This document shows positions 22,446 to 35,600 of a stretch of 64,000 nt of DNA, piece by piece. The notes below the pieces were generated by a model. That model saw only the letters and a list, made by a program, of their open reading frames with translations. It did no database searches and had not been told where the DNA came from. The stretch comes from Pomacea canaliculata. Taxonomy: Eukaryota; Mollusca; Gastropoda; Architaenioglossa; Ampullariidae. How positions within the stretch are numbered: the stretch's first letter is position 1; the number at the start of each line of letters is the position of its first letter. A program made the translations under genes and the position numbers. The stretch is from positions 6,382,717 through 6,446,716 of the forward strand of contig NC_037597.1 of NCBI RefSeq assembly GCF_003073045.1. The letters run 5' to 3'.

Positions 22446-25400
22446 ATGAAACAACTTTCGATCGCGCTAAAAAATCGCTGGACACGTACTGTCTACACGG
22501 CATTTAGTTCCAGGGTGAACGCTCCAGGCTGCTTCTTCTCTAAGCACGAAAAAGGAGGAATAATGAAAACGGTTATCTACCTGTTCAGAAACGATTTACG
22601 ACTGCATGATAATGAGGTACAATCCACGCTCACCTCTTGCGAATGTTGTCTTTTTAACATAATGATAACACAGTCTTGTCTCACATTTTCAGAGCTCACA
22701 AAAATGAGCATAATTAACATTTAGACACACACCAGAATTACAGAGAATCGAGATGGCTTATGCTAGTGGTAAGGAAGTCAAGGGATCCTCGGTAATTTAA
22801 GTCCTAGAAGAGATGCTCAAAGCTACATATATAAGCTAAAACTTGCACAGTGTGTATATATATTTTTTTAAACGAAGATAAGAAAACACCTTATTGTCAG
22901 TCACTCTACTTTATGCAATATAGTTGCAACAGTTTTCAAGCTTCGTGAATTAAAAAAAAAAAAAAAACAGAAGCCATCATGTGAGCATTTTGGATTTTTC
23001 CCCCCCTAAGAATAATAATATTGTGATTCCAGTATAATTTCGTTTCAGTCATTGTACTGGGCTTGCCAGAATGCTGATACAGTTCTGCCAGTCTATTGTT
23101 TTGACCCTCGACATTTTGGGAAGACATGGCACTTTGGTTTTGCCAAGACAGGCCCACACAGACTCAAGTTTTTGGTGGAAAGTGTTGTAGACCTCCGAGG
23201 TAATCTACAAAAGCATGGCAGGTATAAAGCTGCAACTCCATTTTATGCTCAGCCCCAATCGACACATTTGTCTTCAAGCAAATATATTAGTACACTTTGT
23301 TGCTTAATTGGCTTTTATTATCAGTGTTATATGATCCTTATTTTCTTCAATGTTATTACTTTTTCAGTGATTTGATGGTTCGTCAGGGAAAGCCAGAAGA
23401 TGTCATACCAGACATTATCAGCCAGCTAGGGAAAGACAATGTTGAGGCACTAGTTTATCAAAAAGAGGTAAATGGTTTATAAATCTATGCTTATAAAAAT
23501 TATTAACATATCTTTCTTTGGTGTTCCTGGGATCATGCTTGTCACACTTCAATCTTGTCTTTGGCAGTGAAGAGGGCTGTTTCTAGGTTCTCCTTGGAAC
23601 CCCAGAGCTTCTTTCCCATTGTGGTTCCCTCAGGCCACAGTTCTGTCTGTGCTGGGGCAGAACATTCTTAACCCAAATAAATATTCTCTATTGTCCACAA
23701 TTTAATATTTTGTTTAAAAATACTTTTATTGATTTATAATATATATATATACATGCTACAGTGTGTGCAGTTTTACAGTTGTGTAATATCTTTTTTCAGT
23801 AATTCTTAAACCCTTTTTATTGATTTATAATATTATATATATATATACATGCTACAGTGTGTGCAGTTTTACAGTTGTGTACTATCTTTTTTATCCAGGT
23901 CACTCAAGAAGAGCTGGATGTTGAAGAAGCTTTGAAATTAAAATCTGGAGTAAAGGTCCATACTGTTTGGGGTCATACCATGGTGCATATAGATGATCTC
24001 CCTTTCAAGCCGCAGACGTAAGAACAGCCATTATTTCCATTAAGGTTGTCATGAATCACACTATCCACTAAGTTGTCTTACAATTCTTTTTCTTGTTCCT
24101 ATTCGCCCCCAGTGGAGCATAGGGCCACATGTCTTATAATTAAACGTACTAAAATGTCTTAGCAGAATGACAAATATATTTAGGACTTAAAATTGAAAGA
24201 CTTAAGCCATGAAAATGTCTATAAATTTAAATAAACTAAAAAAATGAGAAAGAATAGACTAATCTGCACATAATCAGTAATTTCTGCTTGTGTACAGCCT
24301 TCCCAATGCCTACACGCAGTTCAGGAAGAAAGTAGAGGAAAGCAACAGAATGAGAAAGGAATTACCCATACCAGATAAACTCAAACCACTACCTGCTAAA
24401 TTTGATGTTGGTACCATACCAACATTTGATGACTTCAAAATACCAAGTAATGCATATAATTATTTTTATGTTTCTATGTTTTACTTAATAATTACACAAT
24501 TTAAATTTAGTGTAACCAACACATCAGTCCCTAATGGCTATGTAGATGACATTAGGTTATCTGAGTTGTCACTCTATCACTAATGATCTTCAAATCAGAG
24601 ACATCAGCTCAGAAGGTGTCAAGATCAATGCAGGCTAAGTTGCAGGAAATAATAACATGATTAGTCAGTGCCTGCGATGTAAGTCAAGGGTGAAGGACAC
24701 TGGAAAATAACTGGATAGTCGCATGTTGGACAGAAAAATCTTGGATAAAGCGGGCCTCATCTTCATATACAATCAGTCAATGGTGTTATGGTGCTTATAG
24801 TGGGCTGTGGGATCACCTGGACCAGGTTTTACTCTTATATAAGAGATCTTAGATGTTTAACTTAATGATTGGAAGGAGAGTCAAATTGAATATTGAAGTC
24901 GCTGATAAGTACAAGGTTGGTATTTTCAGTCACATGCTGATTCGGGAGTCAGTGTAATTAGAAATTCAGAGTTCAGAATTCAGAAGTGACTGATAGCTAT
25001 ACAGCAATGTCTTGGACTGGACAAGATGAGTCAGTATCACTTGGCAGAGTTCATATGCATATTTTAACTTCTTTGACTTTACTTCTCATGGTTTCAGTGT
25101 CAGTCCCTGTGACCCACACAGTGTTTCCATTTCCTGGAGGAGAAACCAGTGCCTTGGCAAGACTTCAGAGTTATTTTTGGGAGACTGATAATGTTGCTAA
25201 ATACAAAGACACAAGGAATGGCATGATCGGTTCAGACTACTCCACAAAGTTCTCACCATGGTATCGTAACATCATTATTTCATAACTGGTTATAGTTTGC
25301 ACTAAGTTATTTAAACTTTCTATAAAAGGATTTTCTCCTGGGCAGTTACCCATCATCAATTCAAAGAAATTTAGAATATTAGTGCTGTTGTGTGCAATTT

Positions 25401-28400
25401 TTCAAGAGACCCACACTCTTAAAGTGTGTAATAAACGGACTATGATTCATGCACAAGTATCAGATGCCATGAAAGAAATGAACTAAAAGTTGATTTAACC
25501 AAATAAACAATTCGAAAAATTAGTCAACCCTCGCATATACAATATGTGCTCTCATCTGAATGTTTTTTTAATCTTCAAGCATTCTGTTTCATGTAACCCT
25601 TTTTTTTTTAAAGACAATAAATCTACAAAAGAAGACCCAGCACTAACTTTCATCTGTCTTATCGATAGGTTGGCCCATGGCTGTATCTCGCCTCGCAGAA
25701 TTTATTGGGAGATCAAGAGATATGAGCAGCAACGCACTGCGAACGAGTCAACCTACTGGGTCCTTTTTGAGCTGCTGTGGCGAGACTACTTCAGATTTGT
25801 GGCACTCAAATATGGAAACAAAATCTTCAAAGTGAGAGGTACCATATCAAAGTCATATTTCTTTGTCTATGTCCTTTGCTGTACGACATGCACCATACAT
25901 TACATCCAATTTCTCACCATTGCCACAAATCCACAGTAGCAGTTGAGGGAGATGATGCATTTAGTAAAAGGGATTGTTTTTAGGACTATTTTTAAGTATT
26001 GTTGCACAGCTTTAAAGGCTAACCCTGATAAATGGTATGCAAGGAACTCAACACATGATGATTGAGCTTTCCCCACTCATGTTGCAGGAATTCAAGACAA
26101 AGACATTCCATGGAAGAAAGATGAAAAGCTATTTGAGGCATGGAGAGGTTGGTGCATTTACTTAAGCAGAATTTTTTTTCTGTTTAATTTGTAATTTTTT
26201 TTATTAAATCTAAATTCCTCGTGTTTGATCATCTATTGAAACTATTATTAATGCAAGAAAAGTTAATTTTCAGAAAAATGATAGAGCAAATTAATAATAA
26301 TGAATTTTTTTAATTAGGTTATAAAAATATAAAATGCAATTTTGGGGAAGTGGTTAGAGCGCTTGCATCCAAACCGAGAATCACACCCATTCAGTACCTG
26401 TGCTGCACAACAGTTAACCTATCTGGTGCGAATTGGTACCTGAGGGTGTGGGAAGGTAAGGCAGAGAGGAATAGATGGGCACCGCCCTCTCACAAAGCTG
26501 GCCCAGAGAAACGTGAGGGTTCTGACACCTCACTCCCAACCAACTTGTAAAGATACATTATCTTAGAATTAAAGCTTCTTTATATTTTGCACAAAGTTAA
26601 TCTCACCACAGGTGTGTGCATGTATTCCATCAACCTTTTGTATGAAATCCATGCAAAGAGTGTGCAGCAGTAGAGCTGCATTTATTTTATTTTATTTATT
26701 TTTGTAGAAGGTCGTACAGGGGTGCCTTACATAGATGCCAACATGAGGGAGCTACAGGCCACTGGATTTATGTCAAACAGAGGGCGCCAGGTATTCTTTA
26801 GGTGTCTCATTTCCCTTTTTATGATGATGTTAATGGAGTTCTTTTAAACTTTTTTCTTTACTTTTTAGGGTTTTTTGTATTATTTTTGACAGCAGCCCTC
26901 AGCCCTCTGTCTGAGAAGTCATCATTTGCCTCTTACAATTAGATCTTAAAAAGCAGAGCAAAACAGAAAAAAGTTAGTTGTTTTTTTTCTACAGAGGAAA
27001 TATTCTGTTTGATACTCATTTTATAGAGTGTAGGCAGACTAAAAGCATTAAGATCTGCTCATTATGTTCTTTGTTAAGGTGTTACTTTTTTATTTCAATG
27101 CTACATTTGCTATGCACTATTTCAACGCAAGTATATCAAGGTGCTTTAAATAACTTTTTCATCTCTATATTTGTAGATTGTGTGCCATGCACATATTCTT
27201 TGTATTTGAGGGTATCAGCAGCTAAATCCTATTTTTCAGAATGCTGCAAGTTTTCTGATCAAGGACCTCCAAATTGATTGGCGTATAGGAGCTGAATGGT
27301 TTGAGTCCATTCTGGTAAGAAGATATCATTGTTAATAGCCACTTAAAAACTCAAGGGACAGATGGCATGAATGCTGAATAAAATGAAACATTTTTAACTC
27401 AAATGGAAATGCAATGGCCAGCTTTATTAATCCCAATGGGCAATTATAATGTGGAAAGTGTGCTCAGTTAATAAAAAACCACGACAAAAACACTTGCTGG
27501 TTACAAAACAAGAATAAGGCAAGTGGTGCATCATAGCAGAACAAAAAAATATGCAATCTTACCTTTAAAACCATTTGTAAAGCACATCTACAACAACCCA
27601 CACAACCAACAATTCATCTGGACTGAGCAGCTGAACTGCTGAGGGCACAAACAAGTTCAGGTGCCTTTTACTTCTGCATAAAGACATAGCAAAAAGTTAA
27701 CCCAAGCTAAACTCTCCATACATCTAGTGGTAGGGATTAAATGCTGGAAGCCTTTCTGACAACTTGCTAATCACAAAAGGAAGCTGAATCCTTCTGCCTG
27801 ACACCAATTACCTTAAGAACATATATTGACATTACTGTTTAAATTACTCTTATCATGTACAGGCACACTGCAGAATCAGCACTAAAAGATATAATTATTG
27901 AATAACTGAAAAAAATGACTTAAAATGTTAAGTTTGTGAAGAGAATACACTCTTTGCTGGCCATGTTTAACAAGTGTTTACATTCCATCTAGCAATCAAA
28001 AACAATGTCTGGGTGCCTGAAGGAGTCAACAATCTCACCAAGTTTATTGTTTATTATGCTGGAAACAACAGCAGCATCTTTTATTTTCCTAATGTCTAAG
28101 TTCAATCTCTTTTGTGGACATTAATTCCAGAAATTTCTCAGAAAAGTTTATAACTGTTTACAGATTGACCATGATGTATGCAGCAACTATGGTAACTGGC
28201 TCTACATTGCTGGCATTGGCAATGATCCTCGTGAAAACAGGAAGTTCAATGTCATCAAACAAGGATTGGATTATGATGCTAATGTAAGAGCAGCTTCATA
28301 AAAAACCAGTTACAAGAATTTTACTTCATACAGAAAATCGAAATGCTTTCTAATGGACAAATATTAGTTTTCTTCTTCAGCTATTGTGTTCTTAAGAATA

Positions 28401-29232
28401 ATAATAAATGTGTGATTTGTATAGATTATGCTCATCCTCTGAAAGAGACAAGAACAAGACATCAACAACATAGAAGAAACGGAAGGATGAACAGTGCTTA
28501 CCACAGGGTTCTTCATAGTTTCAAAAGTGTGATGACATAAGTGCCGCCTCAAAGATTTTGCAAAATCTTGATTTCACGTTTTTCTTCTTTTTGACAGGCT
28601 GTAAAACAGGCTTGTTAGAGATGTCACTGTATTATCCTAAATGTTTGTAGAAAGGAACAGTACTAAATAGGCAAACAAATCTAGCAAATGATTTTAGTCC
28701 TTCTATTGGACAGATTATGCTAAGAAACAGCCCTCATAAAATCATTGAGAGCATGTAATATCTTAAAAAATACCTGTTGCAGGGAGATTATGTGCGACTT
28801 TGGGTACCTGAACTCTCTAAAGTGAAAAGAGGAAGTGTTCATGTTGTGTGGACATTGTCACCTGCTGCGTTGTCTAGTGCACAAGTCAGCATAGGAGAGT
28901 CTTATCCTGCACCTCTTGTCATGGCACCAGAGTGGAGGCATCATTATGGACGTCCAGTATGTTTATAATTCCTTTTTATTTTGACTTCGAGCTGCAACCT
29001 AATTTTAATGACAAAACATAAAAAGCAGAAAATGGAATATTTTAAACAAAGAATGAAGGAGTAAACTAAAGAGGTAAAATATGTTGATTTAATTTTTTTG
29101 TAAATTTGTTTTGGCTTTTTTTTTCTTCAGGCTAGTGACAGTGTTGGAAAAAGAGGTCGAGGCAGAGGACCAGAACCATCTCCCAAGCAGCGAGGAATTA
29201 ACTTTTATTTCCATAACTCCAGCCAACAGTAA
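22446..29232 (+). CDS. Cryptochrome DASH (photolyase/cryptochrome family)
   Basis: A flavoprotein that binds FAD. Characterised CRY-DASH proteins repair UV cyclobutane dimers, mainly in single-stranded DNA. Exons: 22446-22616, 23049-23221, 23368-23467, 23899-24017, 24298-24446, 25098-25260, 25669-25838, 26088-26147, 26708-26790, 27240-27314, 28164-28283, 28783-28956, 29131-29232; 552 residues. Seen: the N-terminal photolyase motif [24 protein letters not shown], then [17 protein letters not shown] (320-335), the FAD-site signature [16 protein letters not shown] (381-396) and SNYGNW. The Arg/Gly-rich tail ends INFYF, typical of CRY-DASH. The family start is probably ATG 22563 ([10 protein letters not shown], 513 residues). 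An in-frame ATG at 22446 adds 39 basic residues, and I report the longer frame. No frame lesion was seen. The tail-to-tail neighbour is a methyltransferase-like gene. CRY-DASH rather than animal type I/II cryptochrome is confident. Confidence 0.95.
23724..23898 (+). repeat. Local duplication spanning the 3' end of CRY-DASH intron 3
   Basis: Two copies of a block of about 75-85 bp (about 23724-23799 and 23814-23898) share TTTATTGATTTATAAT, a TA run, ACATGCTACAGTGTGTGCAG and TTTTACAGTTGTGTA. Each ends in a pyrimidine run and AG. The second copy carries the real acceptor of exon 4; the first ends TTTTTTCAG and forms a decoy. Confidence 0.9.
26344..26550 (+). repeat. tRNA-derived SINE in intron 8 of CRY-DASH
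   Basis: Begins GGGGAAGTGGTTAGAGCGCT, like a tRNA 5' half with box A. A degenerate box B follows, then a body with GGTACCTGAGGGTGTGGGAA and CACCTCACTCCC. Two antisense relatives occur at about 56433-56633 and 58900-59112, which supports a dispersed family. Confidence 0.7.
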
Positions 29233-29376
29233 TCTTTGTTAAAGCATTTCTGGGGACTCTTTATAGCTTTTGTGCAGATGAAGGGTATATTCCCTGCTTT
29301 TGCATCCTGCCCCTGAGAGGAATACTTTTCAGCAAGACTGTCTCTCACAGAAGTGGTAGACATCATCTGTGTAAGA

Positions 29377-29382
29377 TTTATT
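29377..29382 (-). other. Poly(A) signal of the methyltransferase-like gene
   Basis: TTTATT on the + strand (AATAAA on the minus), 290 nt past the stop of the minus-strand gene. It lies inside the likely CRY-DASH 3' UTR, so the two transcripts may overlap. Confidence 0.45.
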
Positions 29383-29540
29383 GCCAAAAGTTTGTTTTTC
29401 CACTGGGCCTTATAATACTGATACAAAGGGTGCCACTTAATCCTTTGGATTGTGTAACATTACTGATGTGAGCATAGCACTAAAGTTGCATAATAACACC
29501 AATCCTGTATAGAACACTCTATAAGACAAAATGACATTTA

Positions 29541-29546
29541 AATAAA
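29541..29546 (+). other. Poly(A) signal of CRY-DASH
   Basis: AATAAA 309 nt after the CRY-DASH stop codon, the first canonical signal in that direction. Confidence 0.6.
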
Positions 29547-29671
29547 ATGAACCTCCTCATTTTGATTTGTTACCACATTGACTAGAGCACAACGTAACTG
29601 TGTTGAACATGGATCACTTTGCCTTTCTCTCTGTAAATCCAGGGTGCCTTTTCTTACATCTTTTCACTATG

Positions 29672-32600
29672 TCACTGTACCTGGTACAAGTAAATTTTGT
29701 CTAGTTCGTCGGCATCATCTGTTTTTTTAAGAAGTATCCTGGCCTCTTCCAGTTTATCACTCAGATCAACTGGTCTCAGCCATTTCATGACATCAATTCC
29801 TGTCTAGAAAAAAAGTGACAATCATTTTCTCAGTTACACATATACATTCTCCATTATTTCAGAATGTCAAGCTAAAAACCTCCCTCAATCTTATTTCTTT
29901 TATAGATTCAGCCCCATAAATTTGTGGAGTGCCAAAAAATACAAGTTAGAATATGGGATACTGTGACAAAGCATGCATTTCATAAGCTTGCCCATAGGTC
30001 TAGGATATAGCACTATATAAGTGAACTTTACTATTGCTATTGCAGGCTGTGATGTAGTTTACTGCATATTTGGTACATCTCAAGTGGTTCTGTTTTCAAA
30101 ACCAATACTTCCTTTGATACCTAATCTATAATAAGCAAATTCTTCAGTTAGACTGAAAAAACATGAGCTCTACAATTAAGATTTTAACTGGTCTCAGAAA
30201 ATTTTACAGAGATGGTAACAGCTGAGAGAATACAATAAAATAAGTCTTTGTTGTCCTCTTCTGTCCACAACAGACTGAAATTTTCTTTTGCTGGGAGCTC
30301 CTGTGAGCAATAATCCCATAGTAATACTACACCAAAGTTATGTCACACCTCACACACCCGTACAGTTACAACATCGATCATACATGCTCATAATTTAATA
30401 CATACCTCCAAATGCTCTAAAGATTCTTCAATGCTAGGTACAGTAACCAGCAAAGTTCCAGGTTTTCTAAGAACAGTAAACAGCTGTTTCCAAACACTGC
30501 AAAACAGTTTGTAAATATCTCAGTATTGCACATGAAAACCTTATTTCCCATTTTTGAGACAGTTGGTTTAGTTAAATAATAAAAATCTTGAGCAAGATTC
30601 CAGGATATTAAATCAGGAATGGTGTCACTTGTAATCTTTATGCAAAAGCATGCATGATAAACACTACTAATAAAAATAGATGATATAAATACTTCATAAT
30701 ATTCTTACTGTACTTGCTGCTCACTGGTGAGGAAAAATTCAAAGACATTATTCAGCACAAGAACATCACCTGAAATAGTGAACATTTGTTTTAATAAATC
30801 CACATGTGCACATTCAAGGACTAGAGGTGAAATATTTTTTTTTTGTCTGATCGCTGGGTAACACTCAGTGCAAGATCTCCCCCACCCCAGATCTGGGTTA
30901 TTTCCCCTTCTATTCGTGAAGCACACATCTACAAACATTACCATGCATAGAAAACGGACAAAATTGTGATGTCATGACTTAATAATCAATCTTATATTCC
31001 ACATGGTTTGAGCTAGAAACTACTCACCATAGGCAATTCACACATATATGTATGAATAACAAGTAGGACACCATGGGCAGGAACCTCTACTTTTAACAGT
31101 CAGGCAAGCTGGTCTTCTTTGGTCATGTGACAACACCTTGTTGATGCCACGGTGGCCAGAGGAAAAACTAGCTTATGAATGTCAAAGACTGGACTGGTTG
31201 CCCAAAATAGGAAAGAGTGGTGTGCCCTGTCAGGTGCTGCGTCTATCCATGTGTTCCCCCAATGACAAGTGCTGGTAGAGGGATGACTGATGGACTGACT
31301 GTATGATGAATACACTGTATATGTTATCAGGTCTCTTATGAGCTGAAGACTTTAAAACATAAATATTCCATGCATTATTCTGATGTCTGTAGTGTTGACC
31401 TCTTTCTATTCATGGTGATGTTTGTAGGCATAGGTATCTCAAGAATGAAAGTTGGGGGCTGGGGTGGGTATTCTCCCAGATTTGAAGAAATATTTTGCAT
31501 ACCATTTAAACTTTATTATCCTCTAGGTTCAGATTTACTCAGGAACACGGTGAACAGATTATGGCTGCATTAACAATATCAGACACTGACCGAAAGATCA
31601 TATATAGCAATATAATGAAACAAGATGGCAAAGAAACAAATCATGCTGGTTTAAGGGCTTTAATTTGAATTAGTGAAGACTATTTTAGTCAAGAAAGAAA
31701 TAAGAAGGGATACCTTACCCAGCCAGATTTTACAATTTTGAAGTAAAAAATCAGAGCTTGGAACAACAGGCACTTTAACACAGTCTCATATGTGCAGCAA
31801 AATGCAAAATCCAAACAACACTAAGTCAAGCCAACTAACTTAGACAAGATTTGATAGGCAATGAGATTCCATTACAAGTCCATAAGATGATAATAGTCAG
31901 AAACCAGATAATTTAGCATACTTACAATTTTTTATCATATTCAGCTGATTTAAAACATCATCATGGACAATCTGTTTAAAAAAGAAACAAGTTAAAATTG
32001 TATCAATAAAGTTCTCAGGAATCTATCATAGCTTTAGCTACTTAATTCTTCATGCTCATCCTCATTCAATCTGGCAGATATGGTCAGCTGGTCAAATCTC
32101 TAGATATCCATTTAGTCACGGCAGATTGTATTTACTCTCAACAATAACTCCCTTAGTGCCCGTTTTTATTATTTTTTTTTTTTTGCAGTTATATTTCCCT
32201 ATGGGTTTGTAATTTTAACTATATTTTCAAGAAAGCATAATCTTGTCATACCTCTTCTCCATACACTCCATGGACTGACTGTTCAAGCCTGAGTTGATTC
32301 AAAGCTAGGTCATGACTACACTATACTACATCTTCAAAAAGTTCACACCACAAGGTTTGGCAAGCAATCTTTGTTAAACTGGACCCAAGCGATTGAACCC
32401 ACTGCCATTCTCAGTTTGAATCATTGAGCATATTCCAAGTTTCAAAAGTCCTTGTTTCAGAAATACTTCTTGTAATAACCCCATTTTCACTGTAAATCCT
32501 GGTATCTGTGCATGTGTATTTTTGACCAGAGAAAGAGAGTACCAGTACTATACATCCTTCCCCTATCAGTTGTATTCCATATGAATGGCCTGGTAATGCA

Positions 32601-35600
32601 AAATCAGAAAGATTGGATACATGTTGAAATTCCGTGCTATACAAGCATCCTTACTATTACTATTATTTATCAGAATCTAATCTTTCCCAACAACAATGGT
32701 TTTCAAAAAAATTTCCAAAACAAAGACTGTCATGCCAACTGAATATTTATTGGTACTCTATAGAAAAAGAGTACAAAACAATAGGTTGTCACCTTTATTC
32801 TGTCCTGAAAGTTATATGAAGAGACAATGTGCTGCTGCAGATGACAGAAGGATATATCCATTTCCACTCCAATAATCTGACTGCAGGCACTGTAAAGGTA
32901 AGCCTGCACATACCCCAGCAACATAAATTATGTAAAATCTCTTGACAATAGCTAACAGTGTAGGCTGCTGTCATCTGGGGTGGCTATCAAACTGAAGTGG
33001 GCATACTGATAAGACAAGTATTGTCCTCTACCTTACCTGAATAGTAAGGTGACCAGACGTCCCGCTTTAGGCGGGACAGTCCCGCTTTTTAACCTCGTGT
33101 CCCGCCTGCTCATCGGGCGGAACGACCAATGTCCCGCTTTCTGGCTTTCTGGTAAATCCATCAAATGTCCCAGTTGTCTTTAAAAATCACTTTTTTCGGC
33201 GTTCTTTGACGGTGACGACACCATCATCGGCACGTGTCCCGCTTTCGCCCCCGAAACGTCTGGTCACCTTACTGAATAGCTATCTGTATATTAATTCACT
33301 GAGCCTGGGCCATGCAAGCTTTGGTCTCTCCAAATGCAGTAGCAGTGAGAATAATATGTAGCATGGATCTGGTGCAGGGATGGGAAATGTCCAGCCCACG
33401 GGCCATATAAGGAACAGAAAATCATTTGATCTGGCCACAGGGGACGATAAGTTGCTATACAAGCCAACTGTTATTATTATTATTAATGACAATAATCTAT
33501 ATTGGAATTAGCTTAATAGTGGATTGAGCATAAGTTTAAAAAACGTGAATTTCAAACACTGTAGATGTTAATAAATAAAAGAATGAAGTTTACTTTGAAG
33601 CCATACCCCATAAAGAATAGCACCAGTTCGTGAGCCAATGTCAACAAATTTTCTCCCCTGAAGAGATGGAAGAACATGAAGAAAAATGTATTTGATCTGT
33701 GTGATGGATGCCGAGTGGGTAAGAAGAGCTAGAACAAGTGAAAAAAGACCCACGCTTTGATTGGCAGATAAGCCTGATTACCCTTACAATCAAATGATAA
33801 AAAGAACTAAAATATTTATCAACTATCTAAATAAAGGAAAAGTCACACAAATGTCTTCACGATCCTTTTCTCTTTTTGCTGCCTATGTTATGTAAAAAGT
33901 GACTCAGATGGTTCACAAACATACAACACTTTAAAAACATTTGGAAAACTCAAATTATAAATATATGTTAAAATAGATTAATAAACATAAAATCTCTTTG
34001 CATGTTGTGAACTTAAGAGTCAAAACACTGTGTGCTTGCTGACCCAATTTGCTTAATCCAAACACAATTTTAGACATGTGACACTATACATGCCTTAATA
34101 AATATTGTAATATGAATAATGAGCCCCCCTCCCCTTACCCACCCAGCCACTCCCCCCTAAAAAAAAAAAGAAAATCACAGATAAGCTTTCGTTGTAATGT
34201 ACAGTAAATTAAATATTAAAAGAAAAATAAAATGTAAATTAATATATTTCTGTCACTGTATAAGCACACCACCATCAGTGTCACTCCTACATCATTCACA
34301 TTAAAAAAAACTAAAGACAATTAAAGTAAAATTATCCAGCATAAATGATGCACTTATCCAAAACTAATCCACTGTACTCATTGCACACCACAATTGTCCA
34401 TAATTTAGTGCAGTTTAATATAGGCTGCATTACAAATTCCAAGAAATTATTTGTCTTTTTAAATCCACTTACTCAAAGGCTGAGTGTCATGGGAACCACA
34501 CTGGGTGCAGACATTTCGGCTCATTTTTCCCTCTTCACACAGCCTTTCTACGAAATCATCATCATACAAGAATGCATCAACATGGACTGTTGTCTTAGGG
34601 TTGAGATTCTTGTACTGAAACAAGGTGAGGATAACAATCAATTCCTTTATCCATAGTTTTCTTTACACTTTAATCGTATGGGTTATAAAGATTACAATCA
34701 CTCTTCTGCCACTGGTGATCCATCAAAACAACTCGATCATGGTGCAGACTTATATAAATTCAATTAACTTACATTAACAAGACACAAAAATATGAAATTT
34801 GCTAAGACAGCTTCATTCTATGATCAAAATAATTATTACCCTTTCATCCATTTAATGTTCTTTACACTACATAGTCACGTGAGATGTGCCCCCTACCCCA
34901 ATCTTATTTCATATACTTCTATCATCCAATGGCGACTAAACCAGTTATTTACCTGTGGAATGTGGATGGTTTCTGTATCCGACATGGCTGTTAGTGGTAA
35001 TTTTCCCCTTATATCCTCCCTTATGCTGTCAAGTATTTTATCCTGTCTGCTCCATTCCTTTTCCATCATCAGTTGTTCATCTGGTTATGAAGAATCCTAC
35101 ATTAAAATATGCTTTAGGTAAGGTTGTCACAGGTGCTTCAGCTAAGCAAGGTTTTATGGGGTTGCTAAAATATCTGAGGGCAAACAAAATCCACAAGCAC
35201 CCTTACACAGAGAAAAATGACAAAAATCCTCTTGTAACCCAGTCTTGACCGGAATATCAAAAAGTCATTAAATTGTTGCCAGTTGCTGCAACCAAACATT
35301 TTTTACCCGAGGATGCAAGGACCAGCACATTGTCATCATCATTAGTCCCTTAAATTTTCACAATTATTAACAGCCTGTCAACCAGATCTGGCCATCTAAG
35401 TGTACTGCCATTCTCCGTGAATTTTACAACTTCATTGGGGATAATATATCTTTGTAAGAGATATAATGAATCTTCCTGTAGCATATCATATAGGAGATGA
35501 TCTTTAGTTCATATAGTTCATAAAGGCCTCCAAGTGATATTCCAAGTACCTGCCTTGCAAAAATAATGGGAGAAATACATTATTGTGTTCAGTAATTGGT

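Noticed and set aside
23297..23482. Open frame starting in the intron before CRY-DASH exon 3
   Set aside because: Only the part from 23368 onward is exon; the upstream residues are intron read-through.
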